From: an uncultured Clostridium sp.
GTDB taxonomy: Bacteria > Bacillota > Clostridia > TANB77 > CAG-508
Length of the DNA: 13,920 bases
Direction: 5' to 3'
Assembly (NCBI GenBank): GCA_946008205.1
Contig: CAMGAZ010000014.1
Span: forward strand, 1-13,920
Program-made: the position numbers and the translations under genes
Notes under the pieces: model-generated
Databases searched by the model: none
Told to the model about the DNA's origin: nothing
Seen by the model: only the letters and a program-made list of their open reading frames with translations
Shown here: piece by piece, positions 1 to 7,889 of the stretch
How the letters are laid out: the number at the start of each line of letters is the position of its first letter
Numbering within the stretch: position 1 is the stretch's first letter

Positions 1-428
1 TAGATAATACAATTATTACAATAAATAATTCTACAATTGCAGAGGCTTACGTGAAAAATTGGGGAGACATTGAAAAAAGAAGATATTCGGTAACATTAAA
101 TTTACCTTTACAAACTTCAGAAGCAACGATTAAGAAATTATTAAATAAGATAAAATTTGTGTTAAAAACTAATCCAGATATAATAAAAGATACATTGCAA
201 GTACATTTTGAAACAATTGGAACTGATGGAATCAAAATATTTATATATATGAATACATGCAAGACAGACTATAATGAATACGAAACTTTTAAAGATACTA
301 TTAATTTAGAAATTATTAAGATTCTCGAGTCGGAAAATGTACAATTAGCATATCCAGGGCAAAATATATATATCAAAGACATGGATGAAATAGAAGCAGA
401 AAAAGTTTCAAATAAGAAAAACAAATAG
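1..428 (+). CDS. MscS-family mechanosensitive ion channel, C-terminal part (5'-truncated by window edge)
   Basis: The reading frame is open from base 3, so the gene begins upstream of the window; the GTG at 51 is an internal Val codon. About 141 residues remain. They begin with DNTIITINNSTIAEAYVKNW, which matches the beta-domain segment of MscS proteins (usually 'xNxxVTIPNSxxxxxxIxNW') just after the pore helix. A mixed alpha/beta C-terminal domain follows, ending in ENVQLAYPGQNIYI, the typical MscS ending in which the last strand carries 'YPxQxxxx', and then a short charged Lys/Asn tail. MscS channels open under membrane tension to release solutes during hypo-osmotic shock. The transmembrane part lies outside the window, so pore residues cannot be checked. 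It ends 89 bases before the next gene and is probably a separate transcription unit, although no good terminator is seen after it. Confidence 0.85.
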   Translation, partial: DNTIITINNSTIAEAYVKNWGDIEKRRYSVTLNLPLQTSEATIKKLLNKIKFVLKTNPDIIKDTLQVHFETIGTDGIKIFIYMNTCKTDYNEYETFKDTINLEIIKILESENVQLAYPGQNIYIKDMDEIEAEKVSNKKNK

Positions 429-484
429 CAAATTTTGCTAAAAAAACATATAAAAGACACAAAAATGTTTTAAAATATATCATA

Positions 485-490
485 TATAAT
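485..490 (+). promoter_or_regulatory. Possible -10 element for the two-component operon
   Basis: A TATAAT hexamer lies 27 bases before the GTG start of the response regulator gene. No convincing -35 hexamer is found 16-18 bases upstream, where the sequence is A-rich, so the promoter assignment is weak. This 89-base gap after the channel gene is the only place where a promoter for the downstream operon would be expected. Confidence 0.25.
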
Positions 491-517
491 AATGTACCTA
501 AGAAAGGATGTATTAAA

Positions 518-1195
518 GTGGAAAACGAGAGTATTCTTATAGTTGACGATGAAGAAAGAATGAGAAAATTAATAAAAGATTTTCTAAAGCAAAAAAACTA
601 TAACACAATAGAAGCAGCTGACGGAGAAGAAGCATTGAAAGTATTCTCTGAAAATAAAAATAAAATAAGATTAATTTTATTAGATGTAATGATGCCTAAA
701 TTGGATGGATGGTCTGTTTTGAGACAAATAAGACAAACATCAAAAGTACCAATAGTAATGCTTACTGCTAGAGGAGAAGAACAGGATGAATTATTTGGTT
801 TTGAATTAGGAGTGGATGAATATATATCAAAGCCTTTTAGTCCTAAAATACTAGTTGCGAGAGTAGAAGCTATTTTGAAGAGAACAGCTGGAGATAGCAA
901 AGAAATTAAAGACTATGGTGGAATTAAAATAGATAACCAGGGAAGGACAGTATCTGTTGATGGAAAAAATATAGAATTGAGCTTGAGAGAATATGAACTA
1001 CTTATATATTTAGTAGAGAATCAAGGAATTGCTTTATCAAGGGATAAAATACTAAACAATGTATGGAACTATGATTATTATGGAGATTCAAGGACTATTG
1101 ATAGCCATATAAAAAAGATAAGACACAAACTAGGGAAAAAGGGAAAGTATATAGAAACGATTAGAGGAATAGGATATAAATTTGAAGTTAAATAA
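518..1195 (+). CDS. OmpR/PhoB-type response regulator transcription factor
   Basis: This 225-residue cytoplasmic DNA-binding regulator has the classic two-domain layout. The receiver domain (about 1-120) has the acidic pair D10-D11, phospho-acceptor D56 in LLDVMMPKLDG, the switch residue T83 and K105 in the SKPF motif, so it looks fully phosphorylatable. The C-terminal winged-helix domain (about 130-225) has SLREYELLIYLVENQG, the recognition-helix region DSRTIDSHIKKIRHKLG, and the terminal IETIRGIGYKF hairpin. The GTG start is supported by AGAAAGG at 501-507, 10 bases upstream. The histidine kinase gene follows after 11 bases, so the two form a cognate pair. Length and motifs are normal for the family. 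The target genes are unknown; the co-transcribed WG-repeat gene is an obvious candidate. Confidence 0.95.
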   Translation: MENESILIVDDEERMRKLIKDFLKQKNYNTIEAADGEEALKVFSENKNKIRLILLDVMMPKLDGWSVLRQIRQTSKVPIVMLTARGEEQDELFGFELGVDEYISKPFSPKILVARVEAILKRTAGDSKEIKDYGGIKIDNQGRTVSVDGKNIELSLREYELLIYLVENQGIALSRDKILNNVWNYDYYGDSRTIDSHIKKIRHKLGKKGKYIETIRGIGYKFEVK

Positions 1196-1206
1196 TAGAG
1201 GATAAT

Positions 1207-2730
1207 ATGAAGAAGATAAGCGAAAAATTTAAATCTGTTAGAGTAAAGCTATTCTGTACTCTAAGTATAATAGTAATATTTATAATTGCACTACTTATTA
1301 TAATGAATAGTGTAGTATTAGAGACATTTTACACAATGTCCAAAATATCTGCGGTAAAAAAAGAATACAATATCATAAATGAATTGTACAATACGAAAGA
1401 TCCAGCTATCTTTACTCAAATAAAAAGAGATGCCCTAGCTAATAATTTTGATATATTAGTAGAAGACGAGAATTATATGTTTATTTTTTCTACAAATGAA
1501 AACTTTGCTAACGCGATTAATCAAAATAGTAATATTAAAAACTATTTTAAAATTGTTGATAGAAATAAACAACGAATTCTTTATTCTGAAGATAGAATGA
1601 TAATAAAAAAGATTGTGTCAAATGGATTAAACTGTATACTATTATCAGGAGAGCTCGATAATGGATATAAATTGTATATACAAATACCAATATCCGCGAT
1701 AGAGGAAAGTGTTAGAATATCTAATAATTTATTACTTATAATAGGAATGATTGCTATTATAATTGCAGGGATTGCTGCATCATATGCTTCTAAGAAATTT
1801 ACTAATCCAATTTTAGAATTAAATATAATAGCTAATAAAATGTCTAAATTGGACTTTAGCCAAAAGTATCAATTAACTGATTCTGACGATGAAATAAATG
1901 AACTTGGAAATAGCATTAATATAATGTCTGAAAAATTGGAAAAAACAATAGGTCAATTACGAAGCAGTAACTTAGCTTTGGAGAGAGATATAGAAGAAAA
2001 ATCAAAAATTGATGAAATGAGGAAACAATTTATTTCAGATGTATCTCATGAATTAAAAACTCCGATTGCTTTAATACAAGGGTATGCAGAAGGCCTTTTA
2101 GAGAATGTTAATGCAGATGATGAATCTAGGAAATACTATGCTGAAGTAATACTAGACGAATCTAATAAAATGGATAAACTAGTTAGACAATTATTAGAAC
2201 TAATGAAATTAGAGTATGGAAAGCGTGAATTTAATAATGAAAGATTTAACATTTGTGAATTAATACAAGAAGTAATAAGAAAATGCAATGTAATGCTTGA
2301 AGAGAAAGAAATAAGAGAAGTAAGGTTTGATATGGACAAGCCAGTAATTATATATGCTGATGAGTTCTATATAGAGCAAGCTTTTACGAACTATTTCACT
2401 AATGCTATAAAACATACAAAAGATGTTAATGGAGAAAAGTATATAGAAATTAAAATTAAAGAGAATAAGAATAAAAATAATGTACGAGTATCTGTATTTA
2501 ATACAGGAGAAATTTTATCGGATGAAGACTTAGAAAGAATCTGGGGGAGATTCTATAAAGTAGATGAATCAAGAAATAGAGCTGATGGAGGAAGTGGAAT
2601 AGGGTTGGCACTTGTAAAAGCAATAATGAATAATTATAATTCTAGATATGGTGCTATAAATAAAGAAAACGGTATAGAATTTTACTTCGAAATTCAGACT
2701 ACAGAAAACAAAACCAATGAAAAAAAATGA
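1207..2730 (+). CDS. Membrane sensor histidine kinase (HAMP, HisKA, HATPase)
   Basis: This 507-residue kinase probably pairs with the preceding regulator. Two membrane helices (about 14-36 and 173-193) enclose an extracytoplasmic sensor region of about 135 residues with no motif I recognise. A HAMP linker follows (about 194-248), then a coiled-coil signalling helix and the dimerisation/phosphorylation helix with SHELKTP, in which H281 is the phosphorylated His. The ATPase domain shows the N-box NYFTNAIKH (N399), a G1-like box reading FNTGE (N432), an F-box region (WGRFYKVDESR) and the G2 box GGSGIGLAL (about 461-468). The usual Asp of the G1 DxGxG motif is Asn here, as in a known subset of Gram-positive kinases, so activity is not ruled out. 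The start has GAGG five bases upstream. The stop lies beside or overlaps the next gene, implying one transcript. Confidence 0.94.
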   Translation: MKKISEKFKSVRVKLFCTLSIIVIFIIALLIIMNSVVLETFYTMSKISAVKKEYNIINELYNTKDPAIFTQIKRDALANNFDILVEDENYMFIFSTNENFANAINQNSNIKNYFKIVDRNKQRILYSEDRMIIKKIVSNGLNCILLSGELDNGYKLYIQIPISAIEESVRISNNLLLIIGMIAIIIAGIAASYASKKFTNPILELNIIANKMSKLDFSQKYQLTDSDDEINELGNSINIMSEKLEKTIGQLRSSNLALERDIEEKSKIDEMRKQFISDVSHELKTPIALIQGYAEGLLENVNADDESRKYYAEVILDESNKMDKLVRQLLELMKLEYGKREFNNERFNICELIQEVIRKCNVMLEEKEIREVRFDMDKPVIIYADEFYIEQAFTNYFTNAIKHTKDVNGEKYIEIKIKENKNKNNVRVSVFNTGEILSDEDLERIWGRFYKVDESRNRADGGSGIGLALVKAIMNNYNSRYGAINKENGIEFYFEIQTTENKTNEKK

Positions 2731-2737
2731 AAGGATG
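2731..2737 (+). promoter_or_regulatory. Ribosome binding site that decides the start of the WG-repeat gene
   Basis: AAAGGATG directly follows the TGA of the kinase gene and lies about 10 bases before the ATG at 2747. The more upstream in-frame ATG at 2717, inside the kinase gene, has no purine-rich site at a useful distance, so 2747 is preferred. A further ATG at 2828 also has AAAGG five bases upstream and would give a protein beginning directly with the membrane helix. Confidence 0.5.
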
Positions 2738-2746
2738 ATGTTAAAA

Positions 2747-4537
2747 ATGAGTAGGAATCAATTTAACAATGCAGATGACTTAAGAAGTAGTATTAAAAAT
2801 GGAGCAAGAAAAAAGAAAAAAGGTAATATGAAAAAAATACTACTACCACTTTTATTAGTGGCTTTGATAGTAATTGTTACATTAATAATTACAAATTCAG
2901 TAAAAAATAAAAATATAACTCCTCAAGAAGTAACTGAGTATAATTATTTTATTACTTCGATAAATGGAAAATCTGGGGTAATAGATAAAACAGGAAAAAC
3001 AATAATTGAACCACAATATTCATACATACAAATCCCAAATCCAGAGAAACCTGTGTTTGTGTGCTATGAAACAAACAATACATCTAAAGTTTTAAATGAG
3101 AATAATAAAGAAATTTTAACTAAATACAAAAATATACAAGCAATATCAAACAATAATACATCAATCCAAAATACCTATCAAACTCAAGTACTAAGATATA
3201 GCGAAGAAGGAAAATTTGGGCTAATAAGAATAAATGGCAATGAAATAACTCCAGCCATTTATGAAAGCATAGAAACGTTAGAATATAAAGATGGAATTCT
3301 AAAAGTAAAAAAAGATGGCAAATATGGATTGATTGATATAAATGGCAACGAAATAGTTAAAACAGAATATAATTCCATTTCTACAGATGGTTATTACAAT
3401 GAAAGCACAAAATATGATAAAGCTGGATATATAGTGAATATAAGGACAGATGAAGGTTATAGATATGGTTATATAAACAGTAAGGGAAGACAAGTGCTAG
3501 AGACAATGTACACTAATATTAAAAGGATAACAGAGATAAAGAACGCAGATACTGTATATCTTATTACTTATAATAATGGAAAAGCAGGTGTGCTAAAAAA
3601 CGGACAAACATTAATAGAAAATGAATATGAGAGCATCGAATTTGATTCTGCAAATCAAATCTTTGTGTTACAAAAAAATGCAAAACAAGGAGTATGTGAC
3701 TTAGATGGAAATATGATTCTTCCTATACAATATGAAAATATAACATTTGCTGGTAAATATTTAAATGCTAATAAAGATTCAAAGTTACTAGTATTTGATG
3801 TAACAGGAACATTACAAAACGAAGAGAGTTATAAAAGTATAGATTTTGTTGCAGACGGAAAATATGGTATAACGATTGACAGAAATAATAAATACGGAGT
3901 AATAGATAGCAATAAATTGAGCATTTTAGAAAATAAATATTCATATATAGAATATGCTTTTGATAATTATTTTATAGTATCGCTAGATGGAAAATTAGGG
4001 GTATTAGATTCAAACAATAATACAATTATTCCAATAGAAAAGGACATTGTGCAAAACATAAAAGGTACAAATATGTTACAAGTTATTAATTCAAAAACAA
4101 ATACCTCAGAATTTTATAATAAAAAGATGGAAAAAGTATCCACACAAATCGATCCTAGGAAATATATAAAAGACAATTATATAGAAATCGCAAGTAGCAA
4201 CAATATCGAATATTTTGATTTCGACGGAGATAAGCAAGAAGCAGATAAAATATTTACGGAGAATAAAATATTTGCAAAACAGAAAGACGGAAAATGGGGA
4301 TATGTTGACAAAAATGGCAATATTGTTGTAGAATTTAAGTATGACATGGCTACAGATATTAACCAATATGGTTTTGGTGCGGTTAAACTAAATGGAAAGT
4401 GGGGAGTAATTGATCAAGAGGCTAACCTAATTAAAGAGCCAATATATGAGTTAAATGAATATAATCCTAATTTTATAGGTGAATATTATGAGGTTAGTAG
4501 CATTTATCAAATATCATATTATTCAAACGAATTATAA
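2747..4537 (+). CDS. Membrane-anchored WG-repeat protein of a two-component operon
   Basis: From the ATG at 2747 the protein is 596 residues; an in-frame ATG at 2717 would add ten. A short, very basic N-terminal segment (ARKKKKGNMKK) is followed by one hydrophobic helix, ILLPLLLVALIVIVTLIIT (about 31-49). By the positive-inside rule this places the rest outside the membrane. The outer part consists of about ten WG-type repeats (PF14903-like) reading roughly K-x-G-[VLY]-[IL]-[DN]-x-x-G-x-x-[IV]-x-x-x-[IY]. Examples are KYGLIDINGNEI, KQGVCDLDGNMI, KWGYVDKNGNIV and KWGVIDQEANLI. Only the last two keep the Trp that names the repeat; the others have S, F, Y, A, Q or L. No catalytic motif is seen. 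WG repeats are found in bacterial surface proteins, generally without assigned function. Its position after the kinase gene suggests a sensor accessory or a regulated output. Confidence 0.85.
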   Translation: MSRNQFNNADDLRSSIKNGARKKKKGNMKKILLPLLLVALIVIVTLIITNSVKNKNITPQEVTEYNYFITSINGKSGVIDKTGKTIIEPQYSYIQIPNPEKPVFVCYETNNTSKVLNENNKEILTKYKNIQAISNNNTSIQNTYQTQVLRYSEEGKFGLIRINGNEITPAIYESIETLEYKDGILKVKKDGKYGLIDINGNEIVKTEYNSISTDGYYNESTKYDKAGYIVNIRTDEGYRYGYINSKGRQVLETMYTNIKRITEIKNADTVYLITYNNGKAGVLKNGQTLIENEYESIEFDSANQIFVLQKNAKQGVCDLDGNMILPIQYENITFAGKYLNANKDSKLLVFDVTGTLQNEESYKSIDFVADGKYGITIDRNNKYGVIDSNKLSILENKYSYIEYAFDNYFIVSLDGKLGVLDSNNNTIIPIEKDIVQNIKGTNMLQVINSKTNTSEFYNKKMEKVSTQIDPRKYIKDNYIEIASSNNIEYFDFDGDKQEADKIFTENKIFAKQKDGKWGYVDKNGNIVVEFKYDMATDINQYGFGAVKLNGKWGVIDQEANLIKEPIYELNEYNPNFIGEYYEVSSIYQISYYSNEL

Positions 4538-4550
4538 AATTATTAAACAG

Positions 4551-4592
4551 AAGATAGCTCAATTTTAGTATAGAAGCAAATTGAGCTATTTT
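4551..4592 (+). terminator. Intrinsic terminator of the two-component/WG-repeat operon
   Basis: A perfect 12-bp inverted repeat, ATAGCTCAATTT (4554-4565) and AAATTGAGCTAT (4578-4589), surrounds a 12-base loop. The stem can extend outwards by one G:U and two A:U pairs to 15 bp, running into the T-tract at 4589-4592. It lies 13 bases after the WG-repeat stop codon and 33 bases before the next start. The T-tract is short and forms part of the extended stem, so efficiency is uncertain. Confidence 0.8.
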
Positions 4593-4624
4593 ACTTGGAA
4601 TTTATGAAAGGAATGGTAATAAAA

Positions 4625-5869
4625 ATGGAAAATTTAGAAATAAAAAACAAAGTAAAAGAATTAGTAGAAACAGCAGAGGCAGAATTAAAAGAGCAATATA
4701 AAAAAGTAGAGGAAATATGTGAATTCAATAGTGAAAAAGTATTAACAGCTTTCCAAAGAAATAGAGTAACAGAAGCTGATTTTGGTAGCACAACTGGATA
4801 TGGCTATGACGATATAGGAAGAGAAAAAATAGAAAAAGTTTTTGCAGATGTATTTCATGCAGAAGATTGTATTGTAAGAGGACAATTTATATCAGGCACT
4901 CATGCGTTAACAGTTGCTCTATTTGCATTCTTAAGACCAGGAGATACAATGCTTAGTATAAACGGTAAGCCATATGATACGCTAGACGAAGTAATAGGAA
5001 TAGCGGAGAACCAAAGCTCTTTAAAATCTTTTGGAGTAAATTACGAGCAAATAGATTTAGTAAATGATGATTTTGATTACGAAAAAATAGAAGAAAGATT
5101 AAAAAAATCAAAAGTAAAATTAATAGAAATACAAAGATCAAAGGGATACGCTTTAAGGAAAAGCATATCATTAAGTAAAGTTGAGAGTGTTATAAAAAGA
5201 ATAAGAGAAATAGACAAAGATGTAATAATAATGATAGATAACTGCTACTGTGAATTCGTTGGTAAAAAAGAACCATTAGAAGTTGGAGCTGATGTTATTG
5301 TTGGCTCTTTGATAAAAAATCTTGGTGGAGGAATTGCTCCAAATGGGGCATATATTGCAGGAAGAAAAGATTTAGTAGAACTTGCAGCAGAAAGATTAAC
5401 CGTCCCAGGAGAAGGAAAAGGAGTAGGTCCCACATTGGGAATAAATAAGAGCTTTTTGCAAGGATTATTCTTGGCACCAAGTGTAGTTAGGTCAAGTGTA
5501 AAAACAGCCATATTAACAAGTAGAGTAATGGAAAAACTTGGTTATAAAGTAGAGCCTACATATGACGCAGAAAGAGTAGATATAGTACAAACAATAGAAT
5601 TTGGAGATAGAGATAAATTAATAAAATATTGTCAAGGAATACAATCAGGGTCTCCAATAGATTCAGACTCTTTGCCAGAACCATGTGAGACTCCTGGATA
5701 TCTTGACCCTATCATAATGGCATCAGGAAGTTTTACACAAGGGTCTTCAATAGAACTTTCTTGTGATGGCCCACTAAGAGACCCTTTTGTTGGATTCCAA
5801 CAAGGAGCTTTGACATATGAATACGGAAAATTAGGATTAATAAAAGCAGTAGAGTATATGCTTAAGTAA
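4625..5869 (+). CDS. PLP-dependent methionine gamma-lyase family protein ('aluminium resistance' family, YnbB-like)
   Basis: From the ATG at 4625 the protein is 414 residues, normal for the PF06838 family; upstream in-frame TTG/ATG codons at 4595, 4604 and 4613 lack a well-placed ribosome site. It has the fold-type I aminotransferase layout. Diagnostic segments are STTGYGYDDIGR near the N-terminus, FISGTHALTVALFAFLRPGD (cofactor phosphate side), the Asp-containing strand IMIDNCYCEF, and GSLIKNLGGGIAPNGAYIAG. In the last, K231 is the expected Schiff-base lysine. PGYLDPIIMASGSFTQGSSI near the C-terminus is also typical. The family is annotated as methionine gamma-lyase-like or aluminium-resistance protein by homology, but the true substrate is poorly established. 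It is probably a cytosolic enzyme acting on sulphur or related amino acids. Two further genes follow with short gaps, suggesting co-transcription. Confidence 0.9.
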   Translation: MENLEIKNKVKELVETAEAELKEQYKKVEEICEFNSEKVLTAFQRNRVTEADFGSTTGYGYDDIGREKIEKVFADVFHAEDCIVRGQFISGTHALTVALFAFLRPGDTMLSINGKPYDTLDEVIGIAENQSSLKSFGVNYEQIDLVNDDFDYEKIEERLKKSKVKLIEIQRSKGYALRKSISLSKVESVIKRIREIDKDVIIMIDNCYCEFVGKKEPLEVGADVIVGSLIKNLGGGIAPNGAYIAGRKDLVELAAERLTVPGEGKGVGPTLGINKSFLQGLFLAPSVVRSSVKTAILTSRVMEKLGYKVEPTYDAERVDIVQTIEFGDRDKLIKYCQGIQSGSPIDSDSLPEPCETPGYLDPIIMASGSFTQGSSIELSCDGPLRDPFVGFQQGALTYEYGKLGLIKAVEYMLK

Positions 5870-5891
5870 TTCCTAGAAAGGTGGAATTTAC
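5866..5891 (+). promoter_or_regulatory. Small hairpin presenting the ribosome site of the flavoprotein gene
   Basis: AATTCC (5868-5873) pairs with GGAATT (5883-5888), extendable by two pairs past one bulged T. The purine-rich ribosome site AGAAAGG lies in the 9-base loop. The site is 13 bases from the ATG in linear sequence, which is long, so folding the stem would bring it closer. The stem is short and may be fortuitous. Confidence 0.25.
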
Positions 5892-5894
5892 AGG

Positions 5895-7163
5895 ATGAGA
5901 GTAGTGGTAATAGGTGGTGGACCAGCAGGGATGATGGCAGCCATATCAGCTAGTCAAAATAACAATGAGGTTTGGTTGCTAGAGAAAAACAATAAACTTG
6001 GAAAAAAGTTACTAATAACAGGCAAGGGAAGATGCAACATTACAAGCAGTTTGGACATGAAAAATTTTATATCTAATGTGCCAGGAAACGGAAAGTTTTT
6101 GTATAGTGCTTTCGATAACTATACAAATATAGATATAATAAATTTTTTAAAAAAGCACGGAGTCAATGTTAAAGAAGAAAGAGGAAATAGGATATTTCCA
6201 ACATCAGATAAATCCGTAGATGTATTAAGCGCGTTTGAAAAAGAACTAAAAAACAAGAATATAAAGATTAAATTTAATGCAAAAGTTACAGATATAGAGA
6301 CGAAAGACAATGAAGTGAAATATGTGAAGTATGAAGAAGAAGGAAAACAAAAAAGCATAGAGGCAGATAAAGTAATATTGGCTACAGGAGGAAAAACATA
6401 TCCACAAACCGGTTCAACAGGGGATGGATATGAAATGGCGAAAAGACTAGGACATACCATAACTGAAATAAAACCATCTTTGGTACCATTAACTACAAGT
6501 GGAGTATCATTAGAGTTGTGCAAAGAAATGCAAGGACTAAGTCTAAAGAATGTATCCATAAAGATAATGGATACAAGCAAAAATAAGTTGATATATGAAG
6601 ATTTTGGGGAAATGTTGTTTACACACTTTGGAATATCAGGGCCGACCATCTTAAGTGCTTCAGCGCATTTAATAAGGTATAAAAATATAGACAGCTTATT
6701 AAAAGAACAAAAAATAAAATTAATAATTGATTTGAAACCCGCTTTGTCATTGGAAAAGCTAGACGCAAGAGTACAACGCGATTTTTTGGATAACAAAAAT
6801 AAAGAGTTTAAAAACAGCTTAAATAATTTATTACCACAAAAACTCATATCTCCGATTATTCAACTTTCCGAAATAGATGGAAATGAAAAGGTAAATGAAA
6901 TCACAAAAGAGAAAAGGTTAAGATTAGTAAAATTATTGAAAAATTTTACTATTGCAATAACAGGCTTTAGACCATTAGAAGAGGGAATAGTAACTTCTGG
7001 TGGAATAAGTATAAAAGAAATAAATCCTAAAACAATGGAATCAAAATTAGTAAAAGGATTATTCTTTGCAGGAGAGATAATAGATGTGGACGCATATACT
7101 GGAGGATTTAACTTACAGATTGCATACTCTACAGGTTATACAGCGGGAAGTGAAATACAGTAA
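5895..7163 (+). CDS. HI0933-family FAD-dependent flavoprotein (YhiN/YtfP-like)
   Basis: This 422-residue protein matches the HI0933-like flavoprotein family in length and motifs. The N-terminal Rossmann dinucleotide motif is VVVIGGGPAGMMAA (G7, G9, G12), with E30 in the ribose-binding position (WLLEKN). The family signature GKKLLITGKGRCNITSS follows at about 36-52. A second nucleotide-contact segment, KVILATGGKTYPQTGSTGDG, lies mid-protein. Near the C-terminus are EEGIVTSGGISIKEINPKTM and LFFAGEIIDVDAYTGGFNLQ, closing the FAD site. The family is widespread; members are predicted cytosolic oxidoreductases whose substrate is generally not established, so I give no gene name. It lies 25 bases after the PLP-enzyme gene and 33 bases before yigZ, consistent with an operon of conserved housekeeping-type genes. 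Confidence 0.92.
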   Translation: MRVVVIGGGPAGMMAAISASQNNNEVWLLEKNNKLGKKLLITGKGRCNITSSLDMKNFISNVPGNGKFLYSAFDNYTNIDIINFLKKHGVNVKEERGNRIFPTSDKSVDVLSAFEKELKNKNIKIKFNAKVTDIETKDNEVKYVKYEEEGKQKSIEADKVILATGGKTYPQTGSTGDGYEMAKRLGHTITEIKPSLVPLTTSGVSLELCKEMQGLSLKNVSIKIMDTSKNKLIYEDFGEMLFTHFGISGPTILSASAHLIRYKNIDSLLKEQKIKLIIDLKPALSLEKLDARVQRDFLDNKNKEFKNSLNNLLPQKLISPIIQLSEIDGNEKVNEITKEKRLRLVKLLKNFTIAITGFRPLEEGIVTSGGISIKEINPKTMESKLVKGLFFAGEIIDVDAYTGGFNLQIAYSTGYTAGSEIQ

Positions 7164-7177
7164 ATTTTAAAATTTAC
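7160..7177. repeat. Perfect 18-bp palindrome over the flavoprotein stop codon
   Basis: GTAAATTTTAAAATTTAC is identical to its reverse complement, contains the TAA stop of the flavoprotein gene, and is followed by TTTT. As RNA it can form only a weak A:U stem with a 6-base loop, so it is at best a leaky terminator or processing hairpin. In DNA this A/T-rich, it could also be chance. Confidence 0.35.
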
Positions 7178-7196
7178 TTTTGGAAGGAAAAATACA

Positions 7197-7853
7197 ATGA
7201 ATAGTGATAAAGAATTTTATACTTTAGAGGCTCCCTCTATAGCTGAAATTATTGAAAAAAAATCAAGATTTATTGCAAATGCATACCATATTAACAATAA
7301 AGATGAAGCGGAAAGTATAATAAATGAGCTAAAGAAAAGATATTTTGATGCTAGACATAATTGCTATGCTTATAGTCTTTTAAATGTCGATGGAGGTCTT
7401 ATAGAAAAATGCAGTGACGATGGAGAACCATCAGGGACTGCAGGAGCGCCAATATTAAATATAATAAAGAAAAATAACTTGAACAATATTTTGATTGTGG
7501 TAACAAGATACTTTGGAGGAATTCTATTAGGAACGGGAGGCTTAACTAGAGCGTATTCGGAAACAGCACATAGTGCTATAGAAAAAGGAAAAATTGTAAA
7601 ACAAGAAAAAGGACTAGAAGTTCTTATCGAAATAGAATATATGCACAATGAAAAGTTTAGATATTATTGCGGAAAAAACAAAATAAATATATTAGACACT
7701 CAATATGGAGAAACTATTTTTTATAAAATAGAAATAAATGATGAAGAATATAATAATGTGATTCTACAAAGTTTAGAGAATAATGAAAAAACATCATTTA
7801 TTATAAAGAAAATTAGCGTCATATGTCGAAAATTCATTAAAAAAGAAATATAA
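7197..7853 (+). CDS. yigZ: YigZ/IMPACT-family protein (UPF0029 plus C-terminal DUF1949-type domain)
   Basis: This 218-residue protein has the normal length and order of the YigZ (YvyE) family. The N-terminal UPF0029 domain shows EKKSRFIAN, FDARHNCYAYSLL, SDDGEPSGTAGAPIL and VVTRYFGGILLGTGGLTRAYS, all diagnostic. The C-terminal 75 or so residues form the smaller ferredoxin-like DUF1949-type domain and are less conserved. The family is related to eukaryotic IMPACT, which affects translational control through GCN2/GCN1, but the bacterial role is not established. The start has AAGGA 8 bases upstream. It is probably the last gene of the run that begins at 4625. No strong terminator separates it from spo0A 118 bases later, so some read-through is possible. 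A 0A-box sequence lies within its last codons. Confidence 0.93.
   Translation: MNSDKEFYTLEAPSIAEIIEKKSRFIANAYHINNKDEAESIINELKKRYFDARHNCYAYSLLNVDGGLIEKCSDDGEPSGTAGAPILNIIKKNNLNNILIVVTRYFGGILLGTGGLTRAYSETAHSAIEKGKIVKQEKGLEVLIEIEYMHNEKFRYYCGKNKINILDTQYGETIFYKIEINDEEYNNVILQSLENNEKTSFIIKKISVICRKFIKKEI
7824..7830 (+). promoter_or_regulatory. Candidate Spo0A-binding site (0A box) upstream of spo0A
   Basis: TGTCGAA is an exact match to the consensus 0A box and is followed by AAA, as in strong sites. It lies within the end of yigZ, about 60 bases before the predicted -35 of spo0A, and could mediate autoregulation. A 5/7 match (CCTCGAA, 7879-7885) sits just upstream of the -35. One other exact copy occurs in the window inside a coding region (13359-13365, opposite strand), so chance is possible. 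Confidence 0.4.
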
Positions 7854-7889
7854 TGTATGGAAAAAAATGGAAAAATTCCCTCGAAACTA

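Noticed and set aside
51..428. A complete 125-residue gene starting at GTG 51
   Set aside because: The frame is open to the window edge, and the upstream residues continue the MscS motif, so the GTG is internal and the gene is truncated by the window.
426..440. TAGCAAATTTTGCTA inverted repeat after the channel gene as a terminator
   Set aside because: It is followed by an A-run rather than a T-run and has only about 5 usable stem pairs, so it is not a terminator for the + strand gene.
6119..6847. A 242-codon minus-strand open frame opposite the flavoprotein gene
   Set aside because: It lies wholly opposite a strongly conserved flavoprotein gene, encodes a hydrophobic, low-complexity product with no motif, and is explained by the codon pattern of the sense gene.
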